From CAWBOY01 sp963790585 (GTDB lineage: Bacteria; Planctomycetota; Planctomycetia; Gemmatales; Gemmataceae), in the NCBI GenBank assembly GCA_963790585.1, contig CAWBOY010000003.1, positions 310,001-374,000 on the forward strand: a stretch of 64,000 bases of DNA, given 5' to 3'. A program made the position numbers and the translations under genes. Shown in pieces: positions 37,148 through 46,800 of this stretch. Each line of letters begins with the position of its first letter. The stretch's first letter is position 1. The notes under the pieces are model-generated. The model ran no database searches and was not told the DNA's origin. It worked only from the letters and a program-made list of their open reading frames with translations.

Positions 37148-38323
37148 ATGGCCAGCGCAGAGAGTCCGCCTCGCCCGCGGCGCGGCATCGCGTATTTCCT
37201 GATCTCCAGCGCCGCCTGGGGCGGGTTGATCGGGGCTATCGTATTGGCGTGCGTCCACCGTTGGCTTTTCCCGCTCGACGAGATGGCGGCGATAATAGGC
37301 GAGGCCTATTGCATCGCAGCAGGTGTTGTGTTCGCGCTTCTCGGTAAGCTGCTCGGTCGCATGATCCGGCCGAGGTGGGCACGCATCCTCGTCGGTGTGC
37401 TGATATTGGTGCCGTTGGGATGGCTGACGACAGATCTGCTCCACTCCATACTTATCAAACGGTCGTACGCCAACTGGAACGCCCAAACGGAGCGTGATGC
37501 CAATGGCGTCCGCCTCGAATGCCGTGAATACACGCTCGGTGACGGCGACACGGCCCTGCTTCTGGTCCACGGCTTCGCCGATTCGGGGGCAATCTATGTT
37601 CGCATGGCCCCGGCCCTCGCGGCCATTCGGTCCGTACCGGTTATTGGCAGGCACCTTTACACAGTCCGAGTGATGCGACTGTCCCATAGCGCGACGCCTT
37701 TTGACGACTATAAATTAAGCAACGCGGACGAATGGAGCCGAGGTGTCGGTGAAGAACTGGCGGAGCTAAGAAAGAAGCATAAAAAGGTCGTTGTTATCGC
37801 TCATTCGCTTGGAGCCGCGGTTGTTCTCGATCGCCTGTCCAAGGAGCCGAAGAGTGCGGACGCCGTCGTTTTGCTGGGACCGCTTATCGACGTTTCCACG
37901 ATCCAGAGTCCGATCCTGAGTCCCCATGCCTGGTTTGAACTCCTGACCCATTTGCTCGTCTTCACCGACCGCGTCAGTGCGCGATTACGACTCGATCTAC
38001 ACGACGACGCGGCCATCCCGCTGGCCAAAGGCGATCGCTACGTTTCGACGGCCATCTATAAGCACATTTTCGATCTCATCGAGCGCAATCGCGGCAAGGC
38101 CGCCCAAATGAAGCTGCCGTTGCTCATGATCCTGGCCCGCGAAGACAAAGTTATCGACAACAAAGCGGCCCAGGCCTATCTCGTAGAATGGACTCATGGG
38201 ACGTCGAGCCCGACGTCGCTGCGATTTCTCGAAAGGCCTGGCCATATGATCCCGATCGATTACGAATGGGAAACGGCCGTGACGTTGATTGACCAATTCG
38301 TGCGCGGCCTGCCGGGACCTTGA
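37148..38323 (+). CDS. Membrane-anchored alpha/beta hydrolase
   Basis: 391 residues. Three hydrophobic segments occupy residues about 15-100 (AAWGGLIGAIVLACVHRWLF, AGVVFALLGKLL, ILVGVLILVPLGWL), then the hydrolase domain. The oxyanion region is TALLLVHGFADSG. The nucleophile elbow is VVVIAHSLGAAVV with Ser220. The likely acid is Asp333 (LLMILAREDKVID) and the His is His366 (RPGHMIPID). This is a lysophospholipase/esterase-type fold; substrate unknown. ATG with GCGGAG upstream. It stands alone; the arginine-catabolism pair follows after a 300-bp gap. Confidence 0.85.
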   Translation: MASAESPPRPRRGIAYFLISSAAWGGLIGAIVLACVHRWLFPLDEMAAIIGEAYCIAAGVVFALLGKLLGRMIRPRWARILVGVLILVPLGWLTTDLLHSILIKRSYANWNAQTERDANGVRLECREYTLGDGDTALLLVHGFADSGAIYVRMAPALAAIRSVPVIGRHLYTVRVMRLSHSATPFDDYKLSNADEWSRGVGEELAELRKKHKKVVVIAHSLGAAVVLDRLSKEPKSADAVVLLGPLIDVSTIQSPILSPHAWFELLTHLLVFTDRVSARLRLDLHDDAAIPLAKGDRYVSTAIYKHIFDLIERNRGKAAQMKLPLLMILAREDKVIDNKAAQAYLVEWTHGTSSPTSLRFLERPGHMIPIDYEWETAVTLIDQFVRGLPGP

Positions 38324-38623
38324 GAGTAGCGGTCCAATGGAGGTGGATGGATCTCACCTCTCAAAGGGTGTTCATTAAGCCCCACGCACCGTTTATCGGG
38401 GACAATACTACTCTCTTATTTGGCAAGAGTGGAACCTGGCACACTCGGCAGACACTCACGAATTACGACGTAAGTCTTTTATTTTTCTATAGTTAAGATA
38501 AGCATTACTAAGTCGATCAACATCAGCACGACGACCACCCTTGCCAAAAGTGATTTGGCATGGCAAGGGTGGTCTCGCCGAGTGGATGGACTTATTAAAC
38601 ACCATCTCAGACGGAGGCGCTCT
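38324..38623. other. Non-coding stretch
   Basis: 300 bases before the ornithine cyclodeaminase gene. A longer reading of that gene from 38555 exists but lacks a ribosome site. GCCAAAAGTGATTTGGC at about 38543-38559 is a small hairpin of unknown role. Confidence 0.4.
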
Positions 38624-39880
38624 ATGGCCGTGGCCAAGTTGTCGACTCAACCTTTCGTTGAAGAAGTCGAATTGCAGGGTCATATCATCGACTCGCTGCT
38701 CTTGCCCAAGGTCCTTGATGAAATCCTGACCAACGGCGGCACGTACGTCATTAAGGAGATTCGCATCGGCCAGAGCCAGGCCGACGTGAGCCGGGCGCGT
38801 ATTGAAGTGCGCGCGGCGACCGCGGAAGCCCTGCGACAACTCCTCGACAATATCCACGATCATGGCGCGGTACCGGTTTCAGACACCGATTGCAGCTTTG
38901 CCGTCGCCGACATCGAAGGCGCTTTTCCCGATGGCTTTTATAGCACAACGAACTATCGCACCCAGGTTCGGCTCGGCGGCGAATGGATTGAAGTCGAAGA
39001 TCAGGAGATGGATTGCGGCATCCTGATCGATGGTCAAGGCGTCACCGCGCGGTGCGTGCCGATGACCGAGGTTCGGTTGGGCGATCGGATCGTCGTGGGT
39101 CGAAAGGGCCTGCGCGTCTTTCCAGCGGAGACGCAGGCGCGGCAAAACCTATTTGAATTCATGGCCAGCCCAGTATCGAGTGAGAAACCCAAGGGCGTGA
39201 CCGTCCGCGAAGTGGCGGCGGCGATGAAACGGGCCCGGGCCGCAGGTGAGAAGATTCTCGCCGTTCTCGGGCCAGCCGTCGTCCATACCGGCGGCGGCGA
39301 GCATATCTGCCGCCTCATTCGCGCCGGCTACCTCCAGATTTTGTTCGCCGGCAACGCGCTCGCCACGCATGATATCGAGCAGGCTCTCTACGGCACGAGC
39401 CTCGGCGTCTCGATGGACCAGGGCTTGCCGACGGAAGAGGGACATGAGCACCATTTGCGATCGATCAACACCATTCGCCGCTACGGCGGCATTCGCAACG
39501 CCGTCGAGCGCGGCTTGCTCAAGAAGGGGATTATGTATGAATGCGTGCGTAACAATATCCCATTCGTGCTCGCCGGCAGCATCCGCGACGACGGTCCGTT
39601 GCCCGAGGTGATTACAGATGTTCTCGTAGCGCAGCAGCGGAAGATGCGCGAACAAATACACGGCGTCGGCTTCGCTCTGATGATGGCGACCATGCTCCAT
39701 TCGATCGCCACCGGCAACCTCCTGCCTGCCTGGGTTAAAGTCGCCTGCGTCGATATCAACCCGGCGACCGTTACGAAAATGACCGACCGAGGTAGCATCC
39801 AGACCGTCGGCGTCGTCACCGATGTGGAACCATTCCTGCGGGCGCTCGTGGACGAGTTGGAGCGCGACACGGCGAGGTGA
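38624..39880 (+). CDS. Archaeal-type ornithine cyclodeaminase (LOR/SDH domain, TIGR00300 family)
   Basis: 418 residues from the ATG at 38624 with GGAGG 7 bases upstream. The whole length matches the TIGR00300/LOR-SDH family: VELQGHIIDSLLLPKVLDEI at the start, YSTTNYRTQVRLGGEWIEVE, MDCGILIDG, and the NAD-binding C-terminal part (KILAVLGPAVVHTGGGEHIC, VLFAGNALATHDIE-like, HEHHLRSINTIRRYGG). Members include archaeal ornithine cyclodeaminase and the C-terminal half of cyanobacterial AgrE/ArgZ, which convert ornithine to proline and ammonia. The next gene, 3 bp downstream, encodes the matching arginine dihydrolase, strongly supporting arginine-to-proline catabolism. Assignment to OCD rather than a lysine enzyme rests on that neighbour. 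Confidence 0.85.
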   Translation: MAVAKLSTQPFVEEVELQGHIIDSLLLPKVLDEILTNGGTYVIKEIRIGQSQADVSRARIEVRAATAEALRQLLDNIHDHGAVPVSDTDCSFAVADIEGAFPDGFYSTTNYRTQVRLGGEWIEVEDQEMDCGILIDGQGVTARCVPMTEVRLGDRIVVGRKGLRVFPAETQARQNLFEFMASPVSSEKPKGVTVREVAAAMKRARAAGEKILAVLGPAVVHTGGGEHICRLIRAGYLQILFAGNALATHDIEQALYGTSLGVSMDQGLPTEEGHEHHLRSINTIRRYGGIRNAVERGLLKKGIMYECVRNNIPFVLAGSIRDDGPLPEVITDVLVAQQRKMREQIHGVGFALMMATMLHSIATGNLLPAWVKVACVDINPATVTKMTDRGSIQTVGVVTDVEPFLRALVDELERDTAR

Positions 39881-39883
39881 ACC

Positions 39884-40711
39884 ATGAAGACGCCACGCAT
39901 TCTCATGTGCCCGCCCGATTACTACGGCATCGAATACGAGATCAATCCGTGGATGAGCCGCTCACGCGGCAGCTCGCCGGAGAAGGCGCGGTCGCAATGG
40001 GACGCGCTGCATCGGACTCTCGTCAACCTCGGCGTGCAGGTCGAGCTGATGACGCCACAACGGGGATTGCCGGATCTGGTCTTCACCGCCAACGCTGGAG
40101 TGATGTTCGGCACAACGTTTTACAGTGCCAGCTTTCGCCACGAAGTCCGCGCGCGGGAATCACCCTATTTCGACGCCTGGTTCGCCGAGCATGGCTTCGC
40201 TGTAGAACATTTCCCAGCCGGGATGTATCACGAGGGGGCCGGCGATGCCCTATTTTGCGGCAAATCGTTGTTCGCTGGCTATCGCATCCGGAGCGACGTG
40301 CAGGGGCATCAATATCTCGCGCGCGTGCTGGAACGCCAGGTTTTGCCGATGGAACTGGTTAATCCCTATTTTTACCATCTCGATACATGTTTTTGTCCAC
40401 TCGCGCCCGGCATGGCTTTGTACTACCCCGAAGCGTTCGACGCCTATGGCCGCAAGGTGCTGGAGCGCCACATTCCAAAACTGTTGGCCGCCAACGACGA
40501 TGAAGCCAAGCGATTCGGCTGCAACGCTGTCGTCGTCGGCAAGACCGTCGTCTTAAACGCCGGCTGCGAACGTCTCGCGGCGGGTTTAAAGGATTGGGGT
40601 TTCACAACCGTGGCGGTCGAGTTGGATGAGTTCCTCAAGTCGGGCGGCAGCGCCAAATGTTTGACGCTGCGCCTCGACGGCGAAGAGGCGGCGGACAACT
40701 GGATCGTTTAG
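39884..40711 (+). CDS. Arginine dihydrolase / DDAH-family amidinohydrolase
   Basis: 275 residues of the guanidine-modifying (GME) superfamily. Motifs are DLVFTANAGVM (residues about 64-74), GMYHEGAGDAL (Glu117, Asp121), FYHLDTCFCPL with catalytic His165, and SAKCLTLRLD with catalytic Cys259. This is close to the N-terminal domain of cyanobacterial ArgZ/AgrE, which turns arginine into ornithine, CO2 and ammonia; dimethylarginine hydrolase is the alternative. In cyanobacteria this domain is fused to the ornithine cyclodeaminase encoded just upstream. Here the two are adjacent, separate genes (spacing 3 bp, ribosome site GCGAGG inside the upstream end). An arginine-to-proline pathway is the best reading. 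Confidence 0.84.
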   Translation: MKTPRILMCPPDYYGIEYEINPWMSRSRGSSPEKARSQWDALHRTLVNLGVQVELMTPQRGLPDLVFTANAGVMFGTTFYSASFRHEVRARESPYFDAWFAEHGFAVEHFPAGMYHEGAGDALFCGKSLFAGYRIRSDVQGHQYLARVLERQVLPMELVNPYFYHLDTCFCPLAPGMALYYPEAFDAYGRKVLERHIPKLLAANDDEAKRFGCNAVVVGKTVVLNAGCERLAAGLKDWGFTTVAVELDEFLKSGGSAKCLTLRLDGEEAADNWIV

Positions 40712-40712
40712 T

Positions 40713-40755
40713 AGCGCTATCGCCCAGCGCTCGCCTGGCGGCTCGCGGCTAAACA
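40713..40755. repeat. AGCCGCGAGCCG dispersed repeat, inverted copy
   Basis: Contains GCGCTCGCCTGGCGGCTCGC and GGCTAAAC, the reverse complement of the copies at 5024 and 7518. It fills the gap between two convergent genes. Confidence 0.6.
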
Positions 40756-40761
40756 ACTCTT

Positions 40762-41184
40762 CTAGGGAATCCGCGCCATCATCGCGATCGAGTCTTCCAT
40801 CGCCCGCAGCGACAATTGCCGCTCATTTTCCGCTAGCTCGGTGAAGCGCAGCGATTTTTGGACATGCTCGGCGCATTCCTTGCGCAATTCAAAGCTGGAC
40901 TGAATGAGCGTGCGCATCTCACGGGCTGGCGTTTGCACAGCTTCCAAACAGTTAAGCACGTCCTGGTGCAGATTCATTTGGTCTTGAAGAAGCGTCAGCA
41001 GCCGTTGCGTCTCTTCCTTGTGTGGGTTGAGAAAACGCGCGAAGACGTCTTTCGACGCGTTGTCGTTCCAGAAATTGCGGGCATCGTCGAATGCGGATAC
41101 CAGATCTTGAAAGAAGACGTGAAAGCCCTGTCGTTGATCGGTTAGCTGCGTTAGGTTGTTGCGATACCAGGACGTCTCGATCAT
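40762..41184 (-). CDS. Helical protein of the WXG100-FtsK cluster
   Basis: 140 residues, ATG start (MIETSWYRNNLTQLTDQRQG), almost wholly helical by composition, with no signal peptide or membrane segment. Segments such as FFQDLVSAFDDARNFWNDNA and FLNPHKEETQRLLTLLQDQM suggest a helical bundle. It is the last gene of the minus-strand cluster, 13 bp after the coiled-coil gene, so probably co-transcribed. No family recognised. From size, helical content and location it could be a substrate-like, chaperone-like or structural partner of the FtsK-like ATPase upstream; this is inference from context. Confidence 0.7.
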   Translation of the reverse strand: MIETSWYRNNLTQLTDQRQGFHVFFQDLVSAFDDARNFWNDNASKDVFARFLNPHKEETQRLLTLLQDQMNLHQDVLNCLEAVQTPAREMRTLIQSSFELRKECAEHVQKSLRFTELAENERQLSLRAMEDSIAMMARIP

Positions 41185-41197
41185 GCGGTGTACCTGC

Positions 41198-42181
41198 TCA
41201 TTGATGAATTTCCGTCGCTCGGTTTATGGCCTCGAGATGCTCCATGCGCTGACGCAGATCTTCGCGGCCGAGACGGCTAAGATCCGAGGCATTTGCTTGC
41301 TGGTCGATGGCCTTTTGGATCGACGTCATCCCCTCGGTCGATTTGTCTGTCGCCGTTTTCGAGGTTTGCATGACAGCGTTGGCATTCTGACTCTCTTGCT
41401 GAGCGTTCGTCAGTAACTGGGTGCTACACTGCACCGCGAGCAGTTCTTCTTGTTGCGCGGTCGCGGCGAAAACCATACCCTGCTTGGCGGCAGCGATGGC
41501 GGACTCGGCCAGAGTGATCGCTTCTTCGGCATTGGTCACCGACAACTGGGCGGCCGCGACTTTTTCCTCGGCCTCCTGCAAGGCCGCCTCGGCCTTGGCG
41601 AGATTGTCGGTGGCGAAGCGATAGAGCTTTTTCACCTCGCCGTGGCGCTGCTGCGTTCGTTGCACCGTCGCGCGAGCGGATGAGCAATCCTTGGTCGCCT
41701 TGTTGCCCGCCTGACAGGCGCGCAAGTCACGCACCGCCGCCTTGAATTTCTGATCGGCGGCGGTCAACATATCGCGCACGACAAACGTTTTTTCCTTGCG
41801 CGCTTGACGACGCCTAGCGCATGGTCGCGCACGAGTATGGCTGCCTCCAGCCGCGTCCGACAGACGCCTAAAATGTCGACGGCTTTGCCGCGCGTCTGAT
41901 TGGCCAGCGCAAATGTCGCATCGAGTTGAGCGGTGATATTGGACGATTGTCGCGAGGTCTCTTCGCTCTGCATCTGGCTCTGGCGCTAGCTGCTCGTCTT
42001 CGCGTGCTTGTTCGGTGAAGGTAAAGGCGAGCCTTTCGATCTGCATGGCCACTTCGTCCATGTGGCGCTGCATGTTCTCCGCTGTCTGCACGGTCTCGCG
42101 GCTCTGGATTTCGCTGCGGTCGAGCTGCGACGTCAGCGTCTCCAGAGTCTGGATCAACATGCGCGGATCGTTCGCTGCCAT
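41198..42181 (-). CDS. Coiled-coil protein of the WXG100-FtsK cluster (two compensating frameshifts)
   Basis: About 327 residues from the ATG giving MAANDPRMLIQTLETLTSQL. The protein is a long coiled coil, Ala/Glu/Gln rich. Between about 41975 and 41795 the sense lies in another frame (MQSEETSRQSSNITAQLDAT and on to ALGVVKRAR). Using that frame restores an unbroken coiled coil; the direct reading there is Arg/Ala-rich and unlike its surroundings. The shifts therefore cancel. Another heptad region (LAKAEAALQEAEEKVAAAQL) precedes the end. It follows the IS-bearing palindrome, which separates it from the WXG100-like genes. Possibly an elongated partner or large effector-like element of the cluster. 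Confidence 0.65.
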   Translation of the reverse strand: MAANDPRMLIQTLETLTSQLDRSEIQSRETVQTAENMQRHMDEVAMQIERLAFTFTEQAREDEQLAPEPDAERRDLATIVQYHRSTRCDICAGQSDARQSRRHFRRLSDAAGGSHTRARPCARRRQARKEKTFVVRDMLTAADQKFKAAVRDLRACQAGNKATKDCSSARATVQRTQQRHGEVKKLYRFATDNLAKAEAALQEAEEKVAAAQLSVTNAEEAITLAESAIAAAKQGMVFAATAQQEELLAVQCSTQLLTNAQQESQNANAVMQTSKTATDKSTEGMTSIQKAIDQQANASDLSRLGREDLRQRMEHLEAINRATEIHQ

Positions 42182-42266
42182 GAGAGATCTTTCACCAGAC
42201 CACGCCAATGTTAAGAGCCTATCCGAAAAAGGGGTCAGACCCCCTTGAATTTGAAGGGGTCTGACC

Positions 42267-43241
42267 TGCTCTGTAGAAAACCCTCACCCGGACCGATCCA
42301 GCATGAGGTTTAGGGTCAAAGCAAGCAACCACCCATCTCGAGATTCACTAGGAAAACCCAGGCCCGCTACCGACGTCGCTAAACGTCGCTTGATCATAGA
42401 GTTCACAGTCTCAGCCTGCCAACGTTGGCCATAGCCTCCATGTTTCTTGTTCAAACGCTGACGCATCTGCCGCCGGTAGCGGCCGCTCGGCGGAGTTCGA
42501 CTCGGGCGGCCGTGGCTGGCAGGCATAAAGGATTTCACGCCGTGCTGCTCTCGTGCGTAACAGTGGTTCGGCTCCGAATCATAGCCGGCGTCCGCCACGA
42601 TTCGCTCCGGCCGAACGGTGGCCAAGGTCTCATCCATCAGGCCGACGAAGCGATCGACGTCAGGGTGTGGCCCCCGACTGGTAGCGACGCCGAGGATCGC
42701 ATGCGTGTCGGTATCGACACTGAGTTCGAGCTTGAGAAAGCGCGTGTAGCGTACGGTTTGCTTCGTTGCTGCCCCCTTGCCGCGTCGCCGGATGAAGTAG
42801 CGGCTGGCGTGGCCGCAGTCCATGCCGGTCGAGTCAAAGGCAGCTCGTCGCACCCGTCGGCGACGGCCGAGAAACCGCCGCACGGTGGCGTGGAGAAGCC
42901 GCCGGGCGCGGGGCCGCCGGAGCAGACGCACGCTGGCCTTTTGGAGTGTAGTGAAATGTGGGATGTGTGTCAGGCGCAGCACCCGTCGGAGGTCCGACAG
43001 GTCGCGTAAGAGCTGGACGATGCCACGGTAGTCTGTCTTGAAAAAGACCTTGAGAGTCAAGCAGGCGAAGAGTTGGTGTTGTGTGTAGCGTTTGGGGCTG
43101 AAGCGGTTGGCAAAGGCGCGCAATGTCTTGCGAGCGACGGTCAAAGCCCGCTGCGCCACGGCAATTGGCGATTTGGTTGTAGTGCTCATAATGCATTATA
43201 CGGCCCAATTGACGGTGCAGCTGGGGGTTTTCTACGGAGCA
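42267..43241 (-). mobile_element. IS5-family insertion sequence (IS903-like), copy 2
   Basis: 975 bp with the same 17-bp terminal repeats as copy 1. It is flanked by the 9-bp direct repeats GGTCTGACC at 42258-42266 and 43242-43250. The target differs from that of copy 1 (GGTCAGGTA) but starts with the same GGTC, and both lie in the stem of the palindromic element. Confidence 0.87.
42284..43189 (-). CDS. IS5-family transposase, copy 2
   Basis: 301 residues, intact, with the same catalytic residues as copy 1 (DSTGMD, ADAGYDS, WQAETVNSM) and one residue different (Ala for Thr in TLRAFANR). The gene faces the same way as the cluster it interrupts, so read-through into the coiled-coil gene is possible. 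Confidence 0.88.
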   Translation of the reverse strand: MSTTTKSPIAVAQRALTVARKTLRAFANRFSPKRYTQHQLFACLTLKVFFKTDYRGIVQLLRDLSDLRRVLRLTHIPHFTTLQKASVRLLRRPRARRLLHATVRRFLGRRRRVRRAAFDSTGMDCGHASRYFIRRRGKGAATKQTVRYTRFLKLELSVDTDTHAILGVATSRGPHPDVDRFVGLMDETLATVRPERIVADAGYDSEPNHCYAREQHGVKSFMPASHGRPSRTPPSGRYRRQMRQRLNKKHGGYGQRWQAETVNSMIKRRLATSVAGLGFPSESRDGWLLALTLNLMLDRSG

Positions 43242-43278
43242 GGTCTGACCCCTTTTTCGGATAGGCTCTTAACCTACT

Positions 43279-43563
43279 TTAGATCTCCAGACTATTCGAC
43301 CGATCGACTTCACGCAAGCTCTCGATGCGCTCCGCCAAAATTCGCTCGATTTCGCGCCCTTGGTCTGTGTATTCGCGGAACTGGCGGCTTGTGTTTTCCC
43401 AGATCGGCCGAAATTCGTCGGCGGCATGGCCTTCGAAGCATTCGTTGAGCGCTTGCCAAACCAGAGTCAAGGAATCGAACTCCGTCTGCAGAGCTTCCAG
43501 GTGGCGCTTCATGCTGTTGCGATATTCGTCCAGACCGACTACGAGACCGCGCATGTCAGCCAT
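43279..43563 (-). CDS. WXG100-like small protein 1
   Basis: 94 residues, ATG start, no signal peptide. The layout matches WXG100/ESAT-6-like proteins: two helices (about residues 8-38 and 46-85) joined by a turn. The turn reads CFEGHAADEFRPIW, closely resembling the family WxGxAAxxFxxxW pattern with Phe43 in place of the first Trp. A conserved Trp36 precedes it. Such proteins form helical hairpin dimers and are substrates or partners of type VII secretion systems. It lies downstream of the FtsK-like ATPase and a second small helical protein, as in type VII loci. Its stop codon is 6 bp from the palindromic element. Confidence 0.68.
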   Translation of the reverse strand: MADMRGLVVGLDEYRNSMKRHLEALQTEFDSLTLVWQALNECFEGHAADEFRPIWENTSRQFREYTDQGREIERILAERIESLREVDRSNSLEI

Positions 43564-43598
43564 GATTCCCCTCGCTTCTCGTTGATGTTGACAGACGT

Positions 43599-43880
43599 TC
43601 AGCCGTTCAGATAGGCGTCGATGGCGCGCAGCTTATCGGCCAGGAAATTGCGATAGCCCGGCGCCTTGCGTTGCAAGAAGTCGGCGAGCAGATTTTGCAG
43701 CGGCTCCCAGCGCGCCTCGTATTGACGGCGAAATTGGTCGTGCTCCCACATGGGATCGACGGCGTCGTGCCGGGCCTGCATTTCATTGAGCGACGATTGC
43801 AGTAGTTCCTGGAAGTTCTCCAGCGACTTGGCAAACGCCGTCATTCGGTCGTAAACCTCATCCATTGAAGCTGACATCAT
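43599..43880 (-). CDS. WXG100-like small protein 2
   Basis: Up to 93 residues; an internal Met5 is an alternative start. The start overlaps the last codons of the FtsK-like gene by 4 bp, so translation is coupled. Two helices frame a turn with VDPMWEHDQFRRQYEARW, which fits the Trp-x-x-Asp-x-Phe pattern of divergent WXG-type proteins. The small size, helical hairpin and position between the ATPase and the first WXG100-like gene suggest the two small proteins form a heterodimer, as EsxA/EsxB do. This is inferred from sequence pattern only; no C-terminal YxxxD/E signal is evident. Confidence 0.6.
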   Translation of the reverse strand: MMSASMDEVYDRMTAFAKSLENFQELLQSSLNEMQARHDAVDPMWEHDQFRRQYEARWEPLQNLLADFLQRKAPGYRNFLADKLRAIDAYLNG

Positions 43881-46800
43881 CCACCTCCCATATGTGGACG
43901 CTGAGCAAGAACTCGCCCCACTTTTTCGAGGTTCGTAAGATCGATCGGCGTAAGGTTTGACTCAAACGGTTTGAAACGTGACGTCTGGTTCGTATCCATG
44001 TTCGCGTACCACGCCACTAGCAAGGACACACCCTCAATGCGAAGCTGTGCGCCTTTACGACTGCGAAACAGCGTGAACGAATCGTCTTCGCTAATTTGCA
44101 TCGACACGCGATGGCTGAAGCTGCCAAGCTCACGCAGTCGTTCGTCCAACACTTGCTTGAGCAACGGCAACGCTCCGACGGATAAAACAACATGAATGCC
44201 CTGCATGGGGCCGTCGTTCAAGAGTTTGCGCAGCTTTTCCCGCGCGGATTGGCCCCCTTGCCCGGCAGATCGGACCGTCGCAATTCGAGCAGGCGATCCG
44301 GCTCGATCAGAAATAGCAGGCGCGTCGGATACTTGCGCCCGGGCTCGGCCGCGCGCAAAGGGATTTCCGCCACGAGTTCGTCGAGCATCGGCTCGAGTTC
44401 CTCGTGTTTGGTATGCACGAAAACACGGAACCCGGCCGGCTTCAACATGTTTTGGACAATATGATTTACCACCACGCGTTGCGGGCTGTCGTCGGTCGGG
44501 GTGGCGTTGAGAATGTCGATCACGACGTCGGCCGGTGAATGCAGAGCCGCGAGGCCGATCAGCATTCCCGCGACCATGCCGGCTCGGGAGCGTTCATCCG
44601 AGCCGACGAGAAGTGCGTTCTGAGCCAGGCCGCGGCGCAAGATCAGGTAGGTATGGCCATTGACGTTGAACTGCTTGCCCAAGCAGAGGCCGATCGGTTT
44701 GTCCGCGACGATCCAGGTCGGCTGGCCAAGACCGCAGCCATGCTTGACGCCCTCCTCGCGCCGCGCGATCGCTTCCAGCTCTTTTTCGCTGAGCCAGGCA
44801 CGCATTTTGAACAAGGCGAGCAGACTTTCATTGCTGAACAAATTCGGCTGCTCGTCGCCGACGAGGACCTTGGGATCCTCCATATCCTTTTCTTTGCCTT
44901 TGCGTCGCAGGTCGCGCAAATGCTTCAAACGGAGGTCCGATTCTAGGTTCGCCGCCTGGGCGGCTATGGTTTCTTCATCGCGCCCGGTCAGATTGAACAC
45001 AAATTTGCCCGGCAGATCGCAGTCTCGGATCATGCGCTTGCCGATCGGGCCGAACTCCGTCAGCCCCTGAATGGCGTCGGGCTGCATCTTCATGGCCATT
45101 TTTAGATGGATATTATCGAAGATGTCTTTGCGGTGCAGCATGCCTGGCGCACCATACTGCTGCGAACCCAAGAGCATGTGAATGCCGGCACTACGGCCCT
45201 GAGTGGCCAACTTTCGCAACAGGTCCGAAGCGACGCCCTCATGGTCGTCTTCAAACAATTGCTGATACTCGTCGATCAGCAGCAGGATTCGCGGCAGATC
45301 CTTGCCAGCTTTCTCTCGAAAGTCGACGAAATCCTTGACATTTTCCCTCTGAAATAGGCCGTTGCGCCGATCCATCTCGCGATACAACTCTTGCAACACG
45401 CTGCGGCACACGTCGGGCTGTGTCTTGAGCGACACGACTGCTGCGTGAGGCAATTGCTTGTAGGTCTGGAACTCCGTGCCGAACTTGCCGTCGACGAGAT
45501 ACATCTGCAAGTCGCGTGGCGAGTAGCGGATGGCAAGCCCCAAAATCAAGCCGTGGTAAAGCGTCGATTTGCCGGACCCGGGCATACCCGCGAGGATGCC
45601 ATGCACACAGGGCGCGTCGTTCCGTACGCCGAACCAGATTTCTTCCTTTTGCTCGGCGCCGCGCAGACCGATCGGCGTGCTGATGCCGCGCACACTTTTC
45701 TCTTGCCACCATTGCGATTCAGGTAAACCGACGACCAGTTCCCAATCGATGGCATGTTTGCGCTGACCGAGAGTGTTGATTTGTTCCAGGACATAGTCGC
45801 GACGCTCTTTGGTCGGCGTGGCGTCGGGGATGAACAAGAGGCCATCTTCTGTGATCTTGGCCGTCGGCTCGATCTCGTAGCGATTGTCGATCGACTCGAT
45901 CGTCATCTCGCGTGGCATTGCATAGTCAGTCACGTGATGCAAGATGACGTAGCGACCCGCCCGCTGGCCGACGTTGGCGATAGAAAAGAGAGTTTCAACG
46001 GCGCGGCGATCATAATTCTTCGGGAAAACGGCAGCCACGACGATTTCAAATCGCTCCGCTGCGAGAGCGGGACCACTCAGCTTGTGCAGCCCTTCTTCAG
46101 TGTCAAGGACTTCGGTGTTAATGCGCCGAATATCTTGGACGATTTGCTGCAGGTCACCCACCACGTCGCCGCTCGTCTTGCGGGTCGGCAGGAACCTTTG
46201 CATCGGGAACGACATTCCCTGGCCGAACGGATCGAGCAGCGTGAAGCGAACCTGGGGACCAAGCAACGCCGCGATCCGCAACACGAAAGCATGAATCAGA
46301 TTCAGACCGTCCGCTTCGGTCGCTTGCGTGCATTTGACGATGAGGGTTTTCTTCTCACCGATAAAGGGAACCGTTCGCGGTATGGAGAGGGAACCCAGGT
46401 CGCCGTAGGCCTCCATCAGCTCTTGCGCGGAAAGATGCACCGCGGCAATGGTTTCCGGTCGTTGCTGTGTGCGTCCAGCATAGAGATAAGGACTCAGAAT
46501 CGAGTCCAGCATGAATTTGCCGTTGGTCGACTGGTTCAGCGGCCATGATTCCCAGCGCGGGTCTTTCCAGCTGCCGACGAGCGGTAAGGGGAACATGTGT
46601 AGCCGCTCTTCGGCTCGGCGCGCCTGCACGGTGAGCGAGTCGCGCAACTGTTCGAGCAAGGCTTTGCGACAGCCGGCTGCCTTGCGAGCGAGTTTGACGA
46701 CGTTGCGCTCGATCTTTTCCTGCTTCGCTTTGTGCTTTTCGATCTCCTCTTGCAGCTCTTCGAGTTCGTTGGCCAAGGGCGGGCCGCCGCCGAAAAGCCC

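Larger units (their letters stand above)
42211..43272. mobile_element. Palindromic element carrying an IS (nest 3)
   Basis: Outer ends TTAAGAGCCTATCCG and CGGATAGGCTCTTAA. Without the IS and one copy of its 9-bp duplication it would be a 78-bp near-perfect palindrome with stem AAAAAGGGGTCAGACCCC and complement and a small loop CTTGAATTTGAA. The stem centre differs from nests 1 and 2 (AGGTACCATTG there), so only the outer arms are conserved. It has no intron and lies inside the WXG100-FtsK cluster. Confidence 0.8.
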
